In this document: one piece after another, positions 54,649-64,000 of the stretch
Layout: each line of letters starts with the position of its first letter
Position numbering within the stretch: position 1 is the stretch's first letter
From: Chloracidobacterium sp.
Lineage (GTDB): Bacteria > Acidobacteriota > Blastocatellia > Pyrinomonadales > Pyrinomonadaceae
Assembly: GCA_016720705.1 (NCBI GenBank)
Contig: JADKKB010000005.1
Location: 789,842 to 853,841, forward strand
DNA: 64,000 nucleotides
Direction of reading: 5' to 3'
Position numbers and translations under genes: made by a program
Notes under the pieces: model-generated
What the model was told of the DNA's origin: nothing
The model's database searches: none
The model's input: the letters and a program-made list of their open reading frames with translations, nothing else

Positions 54649-55877
54649 GTTCCTACTGGAACCGAACTGACCGATCTATTCCAAGTCGAATAATCGGCTT
54701 TACTATCACCGTCAAAATCAAACGGCGTGCCCGGTGTAGTCAAATTCACACTGGTGGAAGTTTGCTCACTTTGTTTATTGGGATCTAACGGGCTTGGTTT
54801 TGATTCGTTTTCCGTTTCTCTATTAAGTATGCTCAGATCAGCTACTTTCTCTAACAATACATCTTTGGTCAGCAACGAGGATTTCGGAACAACATCGTCA
54901 ATTATTTTGTCCCGTTCTTTTTTGTTGCTTGTTGCCTGATCTTGTACACGAAGAGCCTCAAAACCCAATGCTGTAACAGATAGTCTGTTTCCGAACCGAT
55001 CATAAGTGTATCCCTGCGACCAGGTTTGATTTAGGCCACCCGTAACTTTTTTGAGTCGAGAGAGCTTGTCGTATTCATACAGCCGATCTTTATTCCGGTT
55101 AAGATTGTCAGTAATACCGGTTATCTGTCCACTTCCGCCTGTTGAACAAGAGCATTGCTGATATTGGTATGAAAGGTCCAGAAGAGTAGCACTTCCTCGC
55201 AAAACCTTTTGGTTCTGTAGGTTTCCGGACTGCAAATTGTAGTCGTACTGTTCTGTTATCTGGTTCGCTCCAGCTGGTCCGATTTTGACGGAAGTTACCT
55301 GATCGAGATTGTTGTAAACAAAACTCGATGCATAATTCACATTATCCACCTTTAAGCTGCTTCGTCGTCCCACTTGATCGAACGTGTGGTTAATATTCTT
55401 CCGGGGACTATTTCCCATTCCATACTGAGCCGGATAGTATTCGTCTGTGACTCGATTCAACGAGTCGTAAACGTAATTGGTCGCCATGGGAAAATCCGGA
55501 CGACTTGCCAACGTCGTTTTCTTTTCCGTTATCCGGCCGAACAAGTCATAGAGGAAATTATTTGTTACCACCCTCTGCGGATTTCCTCCAACTGCAGTTT
55601 CAGTATATATGCCAGTGACCTGAGAAACGTTCCCGGTCGGTTGGTATTCAAACTTGACACTTGGACTTGGCAGAACATTCGCAGCCCCATTAGTTTCGTA
55701 GGTAACTGAGAACAAGCGGTTAAGCGGATCGATGATAAGTTCTGGGATTGCGGGATTTTGGTAGGAGTAGGTGGTTTTTACACCACGAGCGTCTGTCGAT
55801 GTTTTTACGTTAGACATTTCATCGTAAGTAAACACATCAGACCATAGCCCGGTTTGAGCCCCCCACAAACGTGCCAT
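54540..55877 (-). pseudogene. RHS YD-repeat piece
   Basis: 445 codons of YD repeats (VFTYDEMSNVKTSTDARG, NFLYDLFGRI, NYVYDSLNRV, YEYDKLSRLKKV, GYTYDRFGNRLSV), followed by a low-complexity link and the first half-repeat of the FG-GAP insert (FDFDGDSKADYSTWNR). Confidence 0.8.
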
Positions 55878-56360
55878 TTACATCCAGACTGGAGTTTGTT
55901 TCCGCCATCTTTTGAGCGGTAATCCTCCCCATGGAATCGTATCGGAATTTGCGTTCTTGGACTCCCTGTTCAGTCCGAACTAACTGTCCCAACCTGTCAA
56001 AGGAATATTTGGTTAATAGGCCGTTTGTCGAAACGGAGCCGTCACCGTCAGGATTTGGCTCAACAACTTCAGCCACGTTACCATCAGCATCCGTTCGGTG
56101 CCATTTCTCGCGACCTGTCGGATCTTTTATGCGAAAAGTGTGGCCAAGACCTAGGGTTGCAACACTGGGACGCATCACTTCATCGTAATAATTATTCTTC
56201 TCGCTTCCGTCAGGACTCCTTGATTTCTCGACTCGGCCAATCGAATCATAAAAAATCTCTGACCAATAGACCCCGTGAGAGTTCTCGTTACTTTTGAACG
56301 GATTAGAAGTCCTTTTGGTTCGACCTTGGTCATCATATTCTGTTTCGACAACATCAAAGT
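55837..56360 (-). pseudogene. RHS YD-repeat piece
   Basis: In the frame ending at 55837: ETEYDDQGRTKRTSNP, FYDSIGRVEKSRSPDG, YSFDRLGQLVRTEQG and FRYDSMGRITAQK. Its true upstream limit is the frameshift near 56360; the first ATG is at 56178. Confidence 0.7.
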
Positions 56361-56747
56361 CTCGGTTCCATCTTGGTTGGTTCGCGATAGGGATTCCTGA
56401 CGATAAGGCAGACTCAAACCATTCACTCGGGTTATCTGTTTTCCGACCACCTCTCCGCCGCTCGAATAACCCGTTTGCGTGTACGCGCGATTCAAATCAT
56501 CATAGTCTTCTACCGCGTAGGCCCCTGTTGGAGAAACACTTTTCTTCAATCTCCAATTCGATGAATCGTACTCGGACGACGCTGTTTTTTGGTTCGCATC
56601 CGTAACTGTTAGCGGAAGACCTGTATTATAATTGTACGTCGCACTTGTTGTAATTTGGGAGTTTGGAACGTTACCACTTCCTTGCATTACCATTTCGGGG
56701 TAGGCAAATCCCGTCGCGGACGCGTAAGTGGTAAATGTCATATCCAT
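56175..56747 (-). pseudogene. RHS YD-repeat piece
   Basis: Codons from 56747 to about 56360 are genuine (TYNYNTGLPLTVTDANQ, SSEYDSSNWRLKKS, VEDYDDLNRAYTQT); after that the frame is a read-through of another frame. Confidence 0.65.
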
Positions 56748-56749
56748 TC

Positions 56750-57113
56750 CTATTGCCGAGGGCTGTAGTTGACAACATTTCCGACCGAATCGTACGTACG
56801 ACCATCAATATTTAGTCCGTCAAGGGTTGTATTTGTGACTACATTGTACTTTATTATGTTGGAAAGATTCCCACGTTCTGCCATGAACTCAGCCGGACAC
56901 GGTGATCCCTGACAAAATGCCCCATAATTCTGGATTACATTATTAATTTTGAAAATTGGAGCCACGTCGTATCTTAGCTGCGTGTGGTCAATCCTATTGT
57001 TTGCGCCGTCAAACACATCCTCCGTGGTCTTCAGGTTAATTAAACGCGGTAGAGAGGCCCACTCGTTTTCCGTTAATGACCCGTCGTTTTTATCGGTGTA
57101 TTGCGTTACGGTT
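56750..57113 (-). pseudogene. RHS middle piece
   Basis: Reads KTVTQYTDKNDGSLTENEW ... NNRIDHTQLRYD ... IDGRTYDSVGNVVNYSPRQ. It joins to its neighbours only by frame changes at both ends. Confidence 0.65.
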
Positions 57114-57342
57114 TTTGCAGTGTTTCATTGTTAAATCCGACTTCATGCATTTCCAGAACACGGTTAAAGGGTCCGTAAACGTCGAATATGGATTTTTTCG
57201 TCAGAGCGACGTTATTTTCTATCTCGGAGTGCGTCACTGACATTGGAAGCGGCGTCGTTAAGTTATACGTCGCTGTATTGTTGTGAGCCGAGAACGAAAG
57301 CGTCCAGTCCCCAATCCACCTCATCGATTGATCGCAAGACAT
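57106..57342 (-). pseudogene. RHS middle piece (short)
   Basis: Reads SFSAHNNTATYNLTTPLPM and IFDVYGPFNRVLEMHEVG, consistent with the RHS shell. The first codons overlap the frame of the next upstream piece. Confidence 0.55.
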
Positions 57343-57900
57343 TGTCCCGATCCCGATACTCGGTCTTGTAGGTTATCCCGTCTTTCGCCTTTTCCGCCTC
57401 GCTGCTCGAATAAGTTTTGTTGAACGAATATTCGGTGGTTTTACCCGCCTGATACGGCAGCGTAATGGTTGTTGTCCTCGGATTTGCATCCCAATCGACG
57501 GCGTAGGTTGTGATGGCTGGAGATGAAGGGTTAGGCATCCCGTCCCAAGTCTCGGTAACAGTCGTGTATTCTGGAACGTCGGGTATAGATGCCGTTGTGT
57601 TCTCCGGATACGAATAGACGCGGCAACGCGAAACAATGGGACTTGGAGCGATACTTCCAGTCGAGGAATTAAAACTCATGCCTCTCTGCTCTTCAACCTT
57701 ACGAATCATTCCGTAAGGAGAATACGAATCGGAATCTCCAAACCAATACCCCGTGTTTGTTGACGGATAGTAAATCGCAGATAATACTTTTATCGAGTTA
57801 TTGTCATCTCGGACCTTGGGATTGAGGCCATCAAAATTGTACGCAAGAGTGTGATCCTTGTAATTAAGCCGGACGAATGTTCTTTCAGTGACTACGCTTG
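57263..57900 (-). pseudogene. RHS N-terminal shell piece
   Basis: Open from the frameshift near 57895 (DPNTSVVTERTFVRLNYKD) to 57263; the first ATG is at 57709. It contains the YPTNTGYWFGDSDSYSPYG-like segment (here YPSTNTGYWFGDSDS) of acidobacterial RHS proteins. One lost C near 57895 separates it from the previous piece. Confidence 0.65.
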
Positions 57901-58773
57901 TATTGGGATCGGAAGGCCCGGTGCGGTTATACTTGTTAGATAATGTTTGCCGCCGATTTGGGTGTAGTTAAAAGTATAAATCCGTCCCAACGTATCCTTG
58001 ATGTAATTGATAAACCTTCCGTCCTGAGGAGCATGGCAGAAAATGTTCATCACGTTGCCGTGCTTATCGACGACAGAAGTAGGAACCATTGTTATCGGGC
58101 TTCCCTCAGTTATACAGCCGCCCGTAGCATACCACGCTGTATATCCGATAGTTGATCCGTCGGGATATTTCAGATAAGTTGCATTAGCCGCGTTGTAGCA
58201 AGTCTGGCCATTAATCACGCTTCCGTTCAAAACGCTTCGGGCTTTTATAAACGAACCGTCATTGCTTTGCCCTTCGAAGATTTTTCTGTTCGACTCAATT
58301 TTGACGCTGCCCGCAAAGAACTTCTTAGAACCACTTCCGTCGAACTGAACGATACCTCCTCCGGCAAAATGAATCAGCTTTCCAAACCCAATTCCCCATC
58401 CCGGAGCAACTGGATCCTTGTCCATATCATAGGAAATGTCGCCACCCATTTTGGTCCAAACCCGCGAATTGTAGCGTAAGCTAAGATTCAAATCCAGCCC
58501 GGCTCGGCCCGGAACCGAGATAACCGGCGCCGCAATACTGAAGTTACTATTTTCTTTTGGTTTGCCTGGTGTTTCACCACGCTGGTTTCTCGGATGGCCA
58601 GCAAATACTATGTTATCCGGGTTCCAGTCTTCAAATGGAAGAAGGTTCTGTTGACTTGGAGAATTATCCTCTTTCTTGATTATAGTGCTTTCCGTTACTT
58701 GCTGTTCGACCACGTCGATTGTCCAGCCTTGGCTCTTACTCGCCTTCAACACGCAGGTTATATTGTCCGACAC
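57892..58773 (-). pseudogene. RHS N-terminal shell piece
   Basis: 293 codons with the RHS shell opening: SIAAPVISVPGRAGLDLNLS, LRYNSRVW, PGWGIGFGKLIHF, then DTLGRIYTFNYT. This is the recognisable N-terminal start of the YD/RHS barrel. Confidence 0.8.
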
Positions 58774-59167
58774 TCTTCAGAGTCAAAATCCCAATAGGCT
58801 CCGACTCGACCCTGCCTTCAGGAGTTTCAATCTCCCACATGAGCCTGACACCTGAAACCGGAATATCGTTAGCGTCATATGGAATCGCGTCAACCTGAAC
58901 GAAAGATCCTGTAGATGCCGTTTCTGGGAAGGAGGCCCCGAATCGGACGACCTGAGAATCACGCGATTCCTAGGTTTCCTGTTGCTTCGTTTTAGCCGGG
59001 AACACGTAGTCGATTATCCTCTCGACAAGACCGCTAGTAGCACTATAGAACGCCAAATATTGGTAGCCACCACGAACGGCCCCTGAAAATTCCTTTGGTG
59101 CACTTGGAGTCGATAACGACAAGATACTAACGATCAACAGCGCGGACACCAACCGTCGATTGACCAT
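58736..59167 (-). pseudogene. RHS leader and signal peptide, with in-frame stop
   Basis: From the ATG at 59167 (or 59242) a signal peptide (RRLVSALLIVSILSLSTPS) leads to AKTKQQET and a TAG at 58970-58972. The same frame continues as VVRFGASFPETASTGSF ... GVRLMWEIETPEGRVE to a TAA at 58736, so the TAG is a nonsense mutation within the original N-terminal beta domain. Confidence 0.65.
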
Positions 59168-59374
59168 CGAAGAGAACGCTTGTACCAAGCCTTTTAGGAG
59201 TTCCCGATGACCGCCCCCAACGACGAAAAAGCAGCGAAGCATCTACGGCCGATAGTTTCATTCACACAACAAGCAAGAAATTTCATAGATTTTTCCCCAA
59301 TGCCGATAAATAGCGATAAGGTTAGCCCACTTATACCGTCAATTGTGAGCGTATAAACAACTTCAGGCGACCCG

Positions 59375-59494
59375 TCATGGACCCAGCCATGTCGTCAGCG
59401 GAACTCGTAAGTTCAATAATGTTGAGGGTTGCTCCAATCGTTCGAGATCGAGCGTCTCAACAATTCTGCGGTTTCTTAGTTTCTTCTTGGACAT
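59375..59494 (-). CDS. Possible 39-residue basic peptide
   Basis: MSKKKLRNRRIVETLDLE... from the ATG at 59494, with TTGGAGAG four bases upstream. The frame is open a further 38 codons but the ribosome site favours this start. It is basic at the N-terminus and ends in a hydrophobic TTWLGP tail. It lies about 130 bp upstream of the RHS leader on the same strand. No family is known to me. Confidence 0.4.
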   Translation of the reverse strand: MSKKKLRNRRIVETLDLERLEQPSTLLNLRVPLTTWLGP

Positions 59495-60027
59495 GGGCTC
59501 TCCAATAAGTATGTGTAAATGGAAAACTAATTGCGGCTTGGGAACAGGCGAAGGGATTTCTCTTGTGAGGAGTCTTTCGATTCGGGAGTTCAAAGCCAGC
59601 ATTTGCAAATAACAAGTGCAATCAAGAAAGCCGGTTCCTTAGATAATGCCAGTGAGGCGGCTCAATCACAATGTTTCCGGCATTAAATACTACTGTTAAA
59701 GCAATGTCAAACCGAGGTTGAAAAAGTATCCTCATTCGAATCGCAGAGACGTCTGACCCAAGTAAATGCGCCAGTTGCCAATCATTCTTCTAACTTTCTG
59801 CATGAGAACCACCTCCACTCAGATCCAGGGGATCGGGTTCAGCATACGAGGTCTCGACTGTGGTGTTCGGCAGTCAGTAAGGCACCTCGGTGCAGAAGCG
59901 GCAATCGCGCTTTTTTTGCCCCAAGGCAATCAGCGTGTCGATATGCATTTGGAAGGCGAACTGTTGCATGGATGTTCCGTCTGTTACTGTGCTGTTTCGG
60001 AGAGGAAATTATTGGAGAAAAACAAAA

Positions 60028-60055
60028 CGGGTAACGACATTCGATACCCGTAACG
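60028..60055 (-). terminator. Hairpin behind the tRNA 3' half (terminator-like)
   Basis: Minus strand: ACGGGTA and TACCCGT around a loop, followed by TTTTGTTTTTC. It sits shortly downstream of the encoded CCA of the tRNA-like copy 2, as in a genuine tRNA gene. Confidence 0.55.
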
Positions 60056-60067
60056 TGTTAAGTTAAT

Positions 60068-60112
60068 TGGCTCCGCAGGTAAGACTCGAACTTACAACCC
60101 TTTGGTTAGCAG
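60068..60112 (-). repeat. 3' half of a tRNA (tRNA-Asn-like), copy 2
   Basis: On the minus strand: anticodon-loop-like CTGCTAA, stem CCAAA, variable loop GGGTT, T-arm GTAAG-TTCGAGT-CTTAC, acceptor strand CTGCGGA, discriminator G and CCA. The GCCA end and acceptor fit tRNA-Asn; the matching 5' half (TCCGCAG...) is absent. It is exactly the piece that tyrosine-recombinase elements leave at one end of an insertion. Confidence 0.7.
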
Positions 60113-60607
60113 CGGAACGCATTCTGAAATGATTCCGCTAATGTTCTCACTTTGATTTCGACTCCTGTCGGGTATTCGGTTGCTCGACAAGACCCAACAT
60201 AGATCAGGTCGTTTGACGAAGGGGCGGCGGACAGGTTCTCAATATCAGGAAATGGCAATGCCGGGCCTTTCCACGTTCTGTCCGGAAGTAGGAGTTCCGA
60301 CCAGAAAGAGTGTCAGTGCTTCGTCACGCACCTTGCCAATTGGTACGGCCCACAGACTAAATCGATGGGGATCTATCTTTGAATACAGGTAGAAGTAATT
60401 TCTATGTATCATCGAGCGGCCTTGCGACACGTAATTTCTATCCTTTTTCTCCCAGACTACACCTTCGAGATCTTCTAGCTTTTCGGGGAATGATCCCCTT
60501 TCTGATGAAACTTTAGTAGATCTCTATTCATTACCCTAGTCGCATCAAAGGGTATTTCTGCACGTCGCTCTCGTTCCTCGGACCAAAGGAGTAAATGTAC
60601 ACGCCCA
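60073..60607. repeat. About 535-bp repeat, copy 2
   Basis: Partner of 49754-50287 (see there). The differences are scattered substitutions and small indels, so the duplication is old. Confidence 0.8.
60245..60595 (-). pseudogene. Decayed gene of unknown function, copy 2 (frameshift)
   Basis: Same protein as copy 1. The frame LLKFHQKG...breaks where one base is missing relative to copy 1 (CAGAAAGGGG versus CAGAAGCGGGG, near 60500), then continues as SFPEKLEDLEGVVWEKK, NYVSQGRSMIHRNYFYLYS ... and ends at 60245, shorter than copy 1. Different lesions in the two copies show independent decay. Confidence 0.65.
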
Positions 60608-61293
60608 ATGTAAACCTCCCGCGATTAGTACCAGCTTGGGGAATACACATTTCCGGTTTTGTGTTTTGTGAGATATTCGCTGGGAGGCATGCCTCCCAGA
60701 GCATCAAACGACCAAGTTCTCATTAACCCGAAAACTCCAGTTTAGACTGGTAACGATCTTGGGAGGTCTACACCGCGGGCGGTTGCGGTTGCGGTTCTAG
60801 ATCAACTCCGATGTACAACGTCAGAACGGTTTCGCCTGTCGATGATCGAGTTCCTTGTCTGTCAACACCGATCCTAAATCGATGCCTCGAGAAACCGTCT
60901 TTGTAAAATCAGGTCCGCCCGGTCTATTGCAGGATTGAAAGAACTTTAACCAAATAACAAAAGGAGGCAGGTCTGTTCTATCGTCAAAAAGCACCCAACC
61001 AACTCGATCTCACACTTTCAACCGTGTGCCTGTCACACGTGCACTTGACACCAAAGGCAACTTCATCGATGACCCCGTCCTCGGAAGTTCACCATTGGCG
61101 AGTTCTGATACTGTGACGGACTAGGAGTAGAACTCGGCATCGCGTACGAACGCTCGTTAACCCTGTTCAAGCGATCATATGTATAGCTTGTCGTAATGCT
61201 TCTCGCGTCTACCTTGCTCGCGTGAGATTGCGGCTATTTATACCGTTCCTTTGCTGGAAGAATCGCGTTACCTGACCCTCGTATTTTCTCTGT
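60608..61293. other. Region with RHS fragment, no intact gene
   Basis: Contains the YD fragment at 60857-61281 and noncoding or unrecognised sequence otherwise. Confidence 0.45.
60857..61281 (-). pseudogene. RHS/YD-repeat fragment, cassette 2
   Basis: Minus strand: VDARSITTSYTYDRLNRV and then ERSYAMPSSTPSPSQYQ, the homologue of the 50536-50826 fragment, here without the stop but interrupted elsewhere by non-matching sequence. Confidence 0.6.
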
Positions 61294-61615
61294 CTAGTTC
61301 TCAAAATTTGTAAGAGGTTGAAATGCCTGTAATTTCTTTTGGGAGGAATCATTCGCCGTAACTGATCTTTGGTAGATTCGAATTCGTGCCCATTCAATCT
61401 CAACGCCATCAACCAATTCATCATATATTGGAACGAGCTTCCCGTATACCCTTAAACCGACAGTACCCTTTCTCGTCATCGATTAATAACTCTTCTTCGG
61501 AAAGTTTTCCATGACTAATAGCCTTATCTAAAGCCTCCTCCGGGCTGTCTGCTTCAATTAGAATTAGGTTCTCCCAAACCAAAAGCTGTTTGCAATTTCG
61601 TGTCATCCTTTTCAA
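61294..61615 (-). pseudogene. DUF4288-like (immunity-type) protein with a one-base frameshift
   Basis: Frame one (from 61615) reads KQLLVWENLILIEADSPEEA, then GYCRFKGIR. Frame two continues as KLVPIYDELVDGVEIEWARI and ends at 61294. Deleting one C from the CCC run at 61441-61443 (GGG on the coding strand) joins them as FKGIR-KLVPIYDEL, giving about 107 residues that fit the DUF4288 pattern. Such small proteins often follow polymorphic toxins as immunity candidates. It lies downstream of the toxin tip of RHS cassette 2. Confidence 0.65.
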
Positions 61616-61720
61616 AAACCAGGATTTCGTAAGAGATGTACCACTTAATTTGTATTGAGTTACTAAAGTTTCTCATATCGCTTGTCTTATTTTATGCTGT
61701 TTCTCTTTGCTCCGATTGCT

Positions 61721-63240
61721 TTAAGGGGCAGTATTAATCTTCTGTATTGAGCCCGCGTTCTCAGGATTGGCTTTTGCCGCTTTTAAATATTCTGCCTGAG
61801 CGGCTACACCGCCCCCAACCGCTGCCGCCGCCTTTGCATTCCATTCATTCTTAATATTCTGTTTACCTCCTTTTGCCATCTGCAAAATGGTTGGGGCAGC
61901 ACAGGCGCAATTCGGATATCCAGCAGTGGAACTCGCTACTGCAGTCGCGACATTTGTTGCAGAATTCGGGGTCGATGGAAGTCGGGGAACATTTGGCGTC
62001 AACATATCAGGACCTCCATTCCATATCAGGAAGCCGATCGAACCCACGCTCAAAACTGCCGGCACCGTAATGGGATTACTGAGAATTCCACCTGCCGCGC
62101 CTGCCGCTAGAGAAAATTGGAAATTCAATAATTGGAGCGCCAGCAGGCTAAAATCAGTACCCCATCAGGCCCTGGCGTTCCCGCTAGAGAAAGACTACCG
62201 TCTGCGTTATGATACGCATAATTTCCAATCAAGTGCCTATTTGCCGCAATGAATGCGTCACTACCATGAAGCGAGGCAATCAATGAATATCCACCGTTTC
62301 CATCACGCCACCCATTTTATTATTTGGACCATGGGTCGCTTGACCTTCTGCACTATTATATACATCATCTTCGATCCATTCCGTAATTCCTCGCCGTCTT
62401 TCGTTACCCACTGTAAGCCGCTGGGATCAGTAATATTAACGGGATTGTTCAAGGAATATGAATAGGCATTCCAACTCTGCGGTTCAATATCTAGGGCACC
62501 AGCATTTTCAAAGTCAATCGAACTAAACCTTCCAAGCCTGTTCGCATACATCCGTAACCATCGCAAAAATCGAGATCTGTTTCTCCGTCAATTTCGTACC
62601 CTGTGAATTGCTTCCTTATAGTGTCATCCGCGTATCCGAGGACGGAAGTGCGCTGCGACGTGGCAATCTCTTCGCCGAAAGGATGGTAGTCGTGACGGGA
62701 AGCGACTGCTCCCGTAACGTCGGTGTTGATCCAGGTGGTCGGAGTTAGATACGTACTTCCTTTGCCGTTGAAGCATCGGCGACGATCGTCAGTATTCTGC
62801 GATTTGCTTTCCGGCGGCGTCGTAGACGAAGATCGTGGTTTCTCCTGTGCCCGGAAGCGTACTCTCTTGACGCGTTTATTGTCGCCATCGTAAAAAGTAC
62901 TCTCCAACCCAGTTCCGCTGCTTGTCGAAGCTTTTACTTGTTTGTTTTCGCCGTCGTAGACGAATATCTGGCCGTTTGCGTCGGTTGGGGTGTTTCCAGC
63001 GGCGTCGTAGGTGTAGTCTTGGCTGAATTCATCCGGTTGTTGCTGCTGCTGCTGATGCCCGGATTTAGCTGCTTTCGAGCGTCGCACAGTTCCGTATTGA
63101 GCGTATTATCGAATCCGCAAATGACGTATTAGGACTCGACAAAGTTCCGATTGCCATAACGGTCGAAATCTAAAATCCCGCCGCCAGGTCTGAGGTTGTT
63201 GTACGTCCTGTTCGCGCTACCTAGCCGATTTAACGAATCG
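61721..63240 (-). pseudogene. Second RHS C-terminal cassette, frameshifted
   Basis: Pieces in three frames: a YD region (DYTYDAAGNTPTDANGQ, FVYDGENKQVKA, YHPFGEEI; 62491-63087), the shell end (YANRLGRFSSIDFENAG, YSLNNPVNITDPSGL; 62303-62566) and a C-terminal tip with hydrophobic Ala/Gly-rich sequence (61721-62128) of unknown toxin type, ending IQKINTAP. Upstream traces (DFDRYGNRNF) extend to about 63240. A glutamine run (Q6) lies near its start. Confidence 0.75.
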
Positions 63241-64000
63241 TGGTGCAAGTCTGCACAAATGGATGAGTGCCCTGGCTTAGCCGATAGTCTGCGTCAACAC
63301 ATTCCCATTATTCGCCGTCGTCCCGTAAGTGAAATCAAGGTCTAACTTGTCCGTCCCACTGAACTGTCCTTAAAGGATTCGTGTTTGGCTGTTTTCTCGA
63401 GTTGAACTGCGTCGATTCGAACTTTCCATTGCCGAGTTTCAGAAGGTCCAACCCATTGCTTGCCTTGAAAGCTAGCTAAAAGCCAATCAAAGAAATGCGA
63501 TACCCCAACGCATCTAGGCTACTTTTATTCAGCTTCTCGTTCCTCACATTTGTCTGGCGGTGAATGAACTCTTCGTAAAATTGGATGTCCATTAACAACC
63601 AAAAGATCGTTCTTCAAATATGCGTGCATGAATCCCCTTTAGTCGCTCTTACGCTTCCATTTCCGTAAGAGATAAAGTTACGCACCCAAATACTATAACC
63701 CAACCTTTGAATTTGATCTCGGCGTGACAGCCTTTCGAGAATCAAAGGCGTCTGCATGTAGCCGTCGATTGTTTCCTGGCCAGTTAATGAATTTTTCTTT
63801 GCCAAGCGGTTCGTATAATATCTTTATATAACTCTTCCCATTTTCGCTTCTTGTTTAGGAGCGACGAACACCTCAATTTGAGTGCCCAAGTTCATGTGAA
63901 TCCTCAATGAATGGGAAGGACAAACTTGTCCCCGGTACTTGGCCAAAATATTGAGGTATTGACAAAAGTAGGCCTAACAAGGCAAACACGCTTGGTTTGT
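63241..64000. other. Window end with scattered remnants
   Basis: No supported intact gene. Minus-strand short frames (one of 63 codons at 63614-63805, another reading DIQFYEEFIHRQTNV) look like debris of the next cassette. The sequence is AT-richer than the core region. Confidence 0.35.

Larger units (their letters stand above)
52315..59242 (-). pseudogene. RHS/YD-repeat polymorphic-toxin gene, broken by many frameshifts
   Basis: One original gene of nearly 7 kb can be followed on the minus strand as a chain of pieces in changing frames: signal peptide (59242-58970), N-terminal domain, sugar-binding-like start of the RHS shell, YD repeats, an inserted FG-GAP propeller, the RHS core end (LDYANNRYYDSQQGRFATVDP, DPSGLDG) and an M15 peptidase tip. 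At least nine frame changes and one in-frame TAG interrupt it. Several are one-base indels. RHS proteins build a shell that encloses a C-terminal toxin delivered to competitors. As it stands the gene cannot make the whole protein. The individual pieces follow. Confidence 0.85.
59243..60067. other. Region between RHS gene and second repeat
   Basis: Holds the RHS promoter side, one possible 39-codon ORF (59375-59494) and a hairpin near 60025-60055 (separate entries). A plus-strand open frame of 95 codons (59766-60053) has no ribosome site or recognisable domain and I do not call it. Confidence 0.4.

Noticed and set aside
59766..60053. 95-codon plus-strand ORF
   Set aside because: No ribosome site, no recognisable domain, and it lies opposite the orientation of the whole cassette region.
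1..64000. CRISPR array
   Set aside because: No regularly spaced direct repeats with unique spacers were seen; the only tandem patterns are protein-coding (FG-GAP, YD, TPR).

Overview
The window is bacterial chromosome of about 50% GC. It probably comes from an Acidobacteriota member of the Blastocatellia/Pyrinomonadales kind. That is an inference from the diderm features (ExbD, lipoproteins, a meso-DAP-type MurE), the sigma/anti-sigma/CHAT operon and the decaying RHS loci; no marker gene here proves it.

Region 1 (1-20156) is ordinary core genome: exbD (cut by the window edge), pabB, an APC permease, a PilZ protein, murE, tRNA-Leu(UAG), the protein-quality-control series tig-clpP-clpX and lon, an ATGA-coupled pair ending in engB, rho, glgA, purA, a GNAT acetyltransferase and tRNA-Lys(UUU). 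Spacing is tight and terminators are clear.

Region 2 (20199-26942, minus strand) is a tightly coupled five-gene operon: sigma-70-family factor, zinc-finger anti-sigma factor, exported S9 prolyl-oligopeptidase-like peptidase, a 79-residue exported peptide with four cysteines, and an exported TPR-CHAT protease. It looks like a regulated envelope proteolysis or peptide-processing system and is the best candidate here for something undescribed. A small HTH protein follows.

Region 3 (27488-33477, minus strand) is a probable defence operon: a 920-aa N6-adenine DNA methyltransferase, an SF2 helicase and a GIY-YIG nuclease.

Region 4 (33853-43845) is a mobilisable-element backbone: two SSB paralogues, a frameshifted RNase H, ribbon-helix-helix proteins, a three-histidine relaxase coupled to its accessory gene, and a 753-aa cargo or relaxosome protein. 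An oriT-like stretch precedes the relaxase pair.

Region 5 (44026-49667) is a type III CBASS system: a TRIP13/Cap6-like ATPase, two HORMA-like proteins, a CD-NTase and a Cap4-like nuclease-SAVED effector. It is divergent from a CapH-CapP type regulator-protease pair, with visible palindromic operators and a strong promoter between them. A LexA/S24-like remnant lies at its distal end.

Region 6 (49754-64000, minus strand) is a graveyard of RHS/YD-repeat cassettes. A near full-length RHS gene carrying an FG-GAP propeller insertion and an M15 (VanY-like) toxin tip is broken by many single-base frameshifts and an in-frame stop. Two about 535-bp repeats, about 10.3 kb apart, each begin with a 3'-half-tRNA-like sequence and carry the same decayed gene with different disabling mutations. 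A second RHS C-terminus and a frameshifted DUF4288-like protein lie in the second cassette. The frameshifts could in principle be assembly errors, but the nonsense codons and the intact neighbouring genes argue for real decay.
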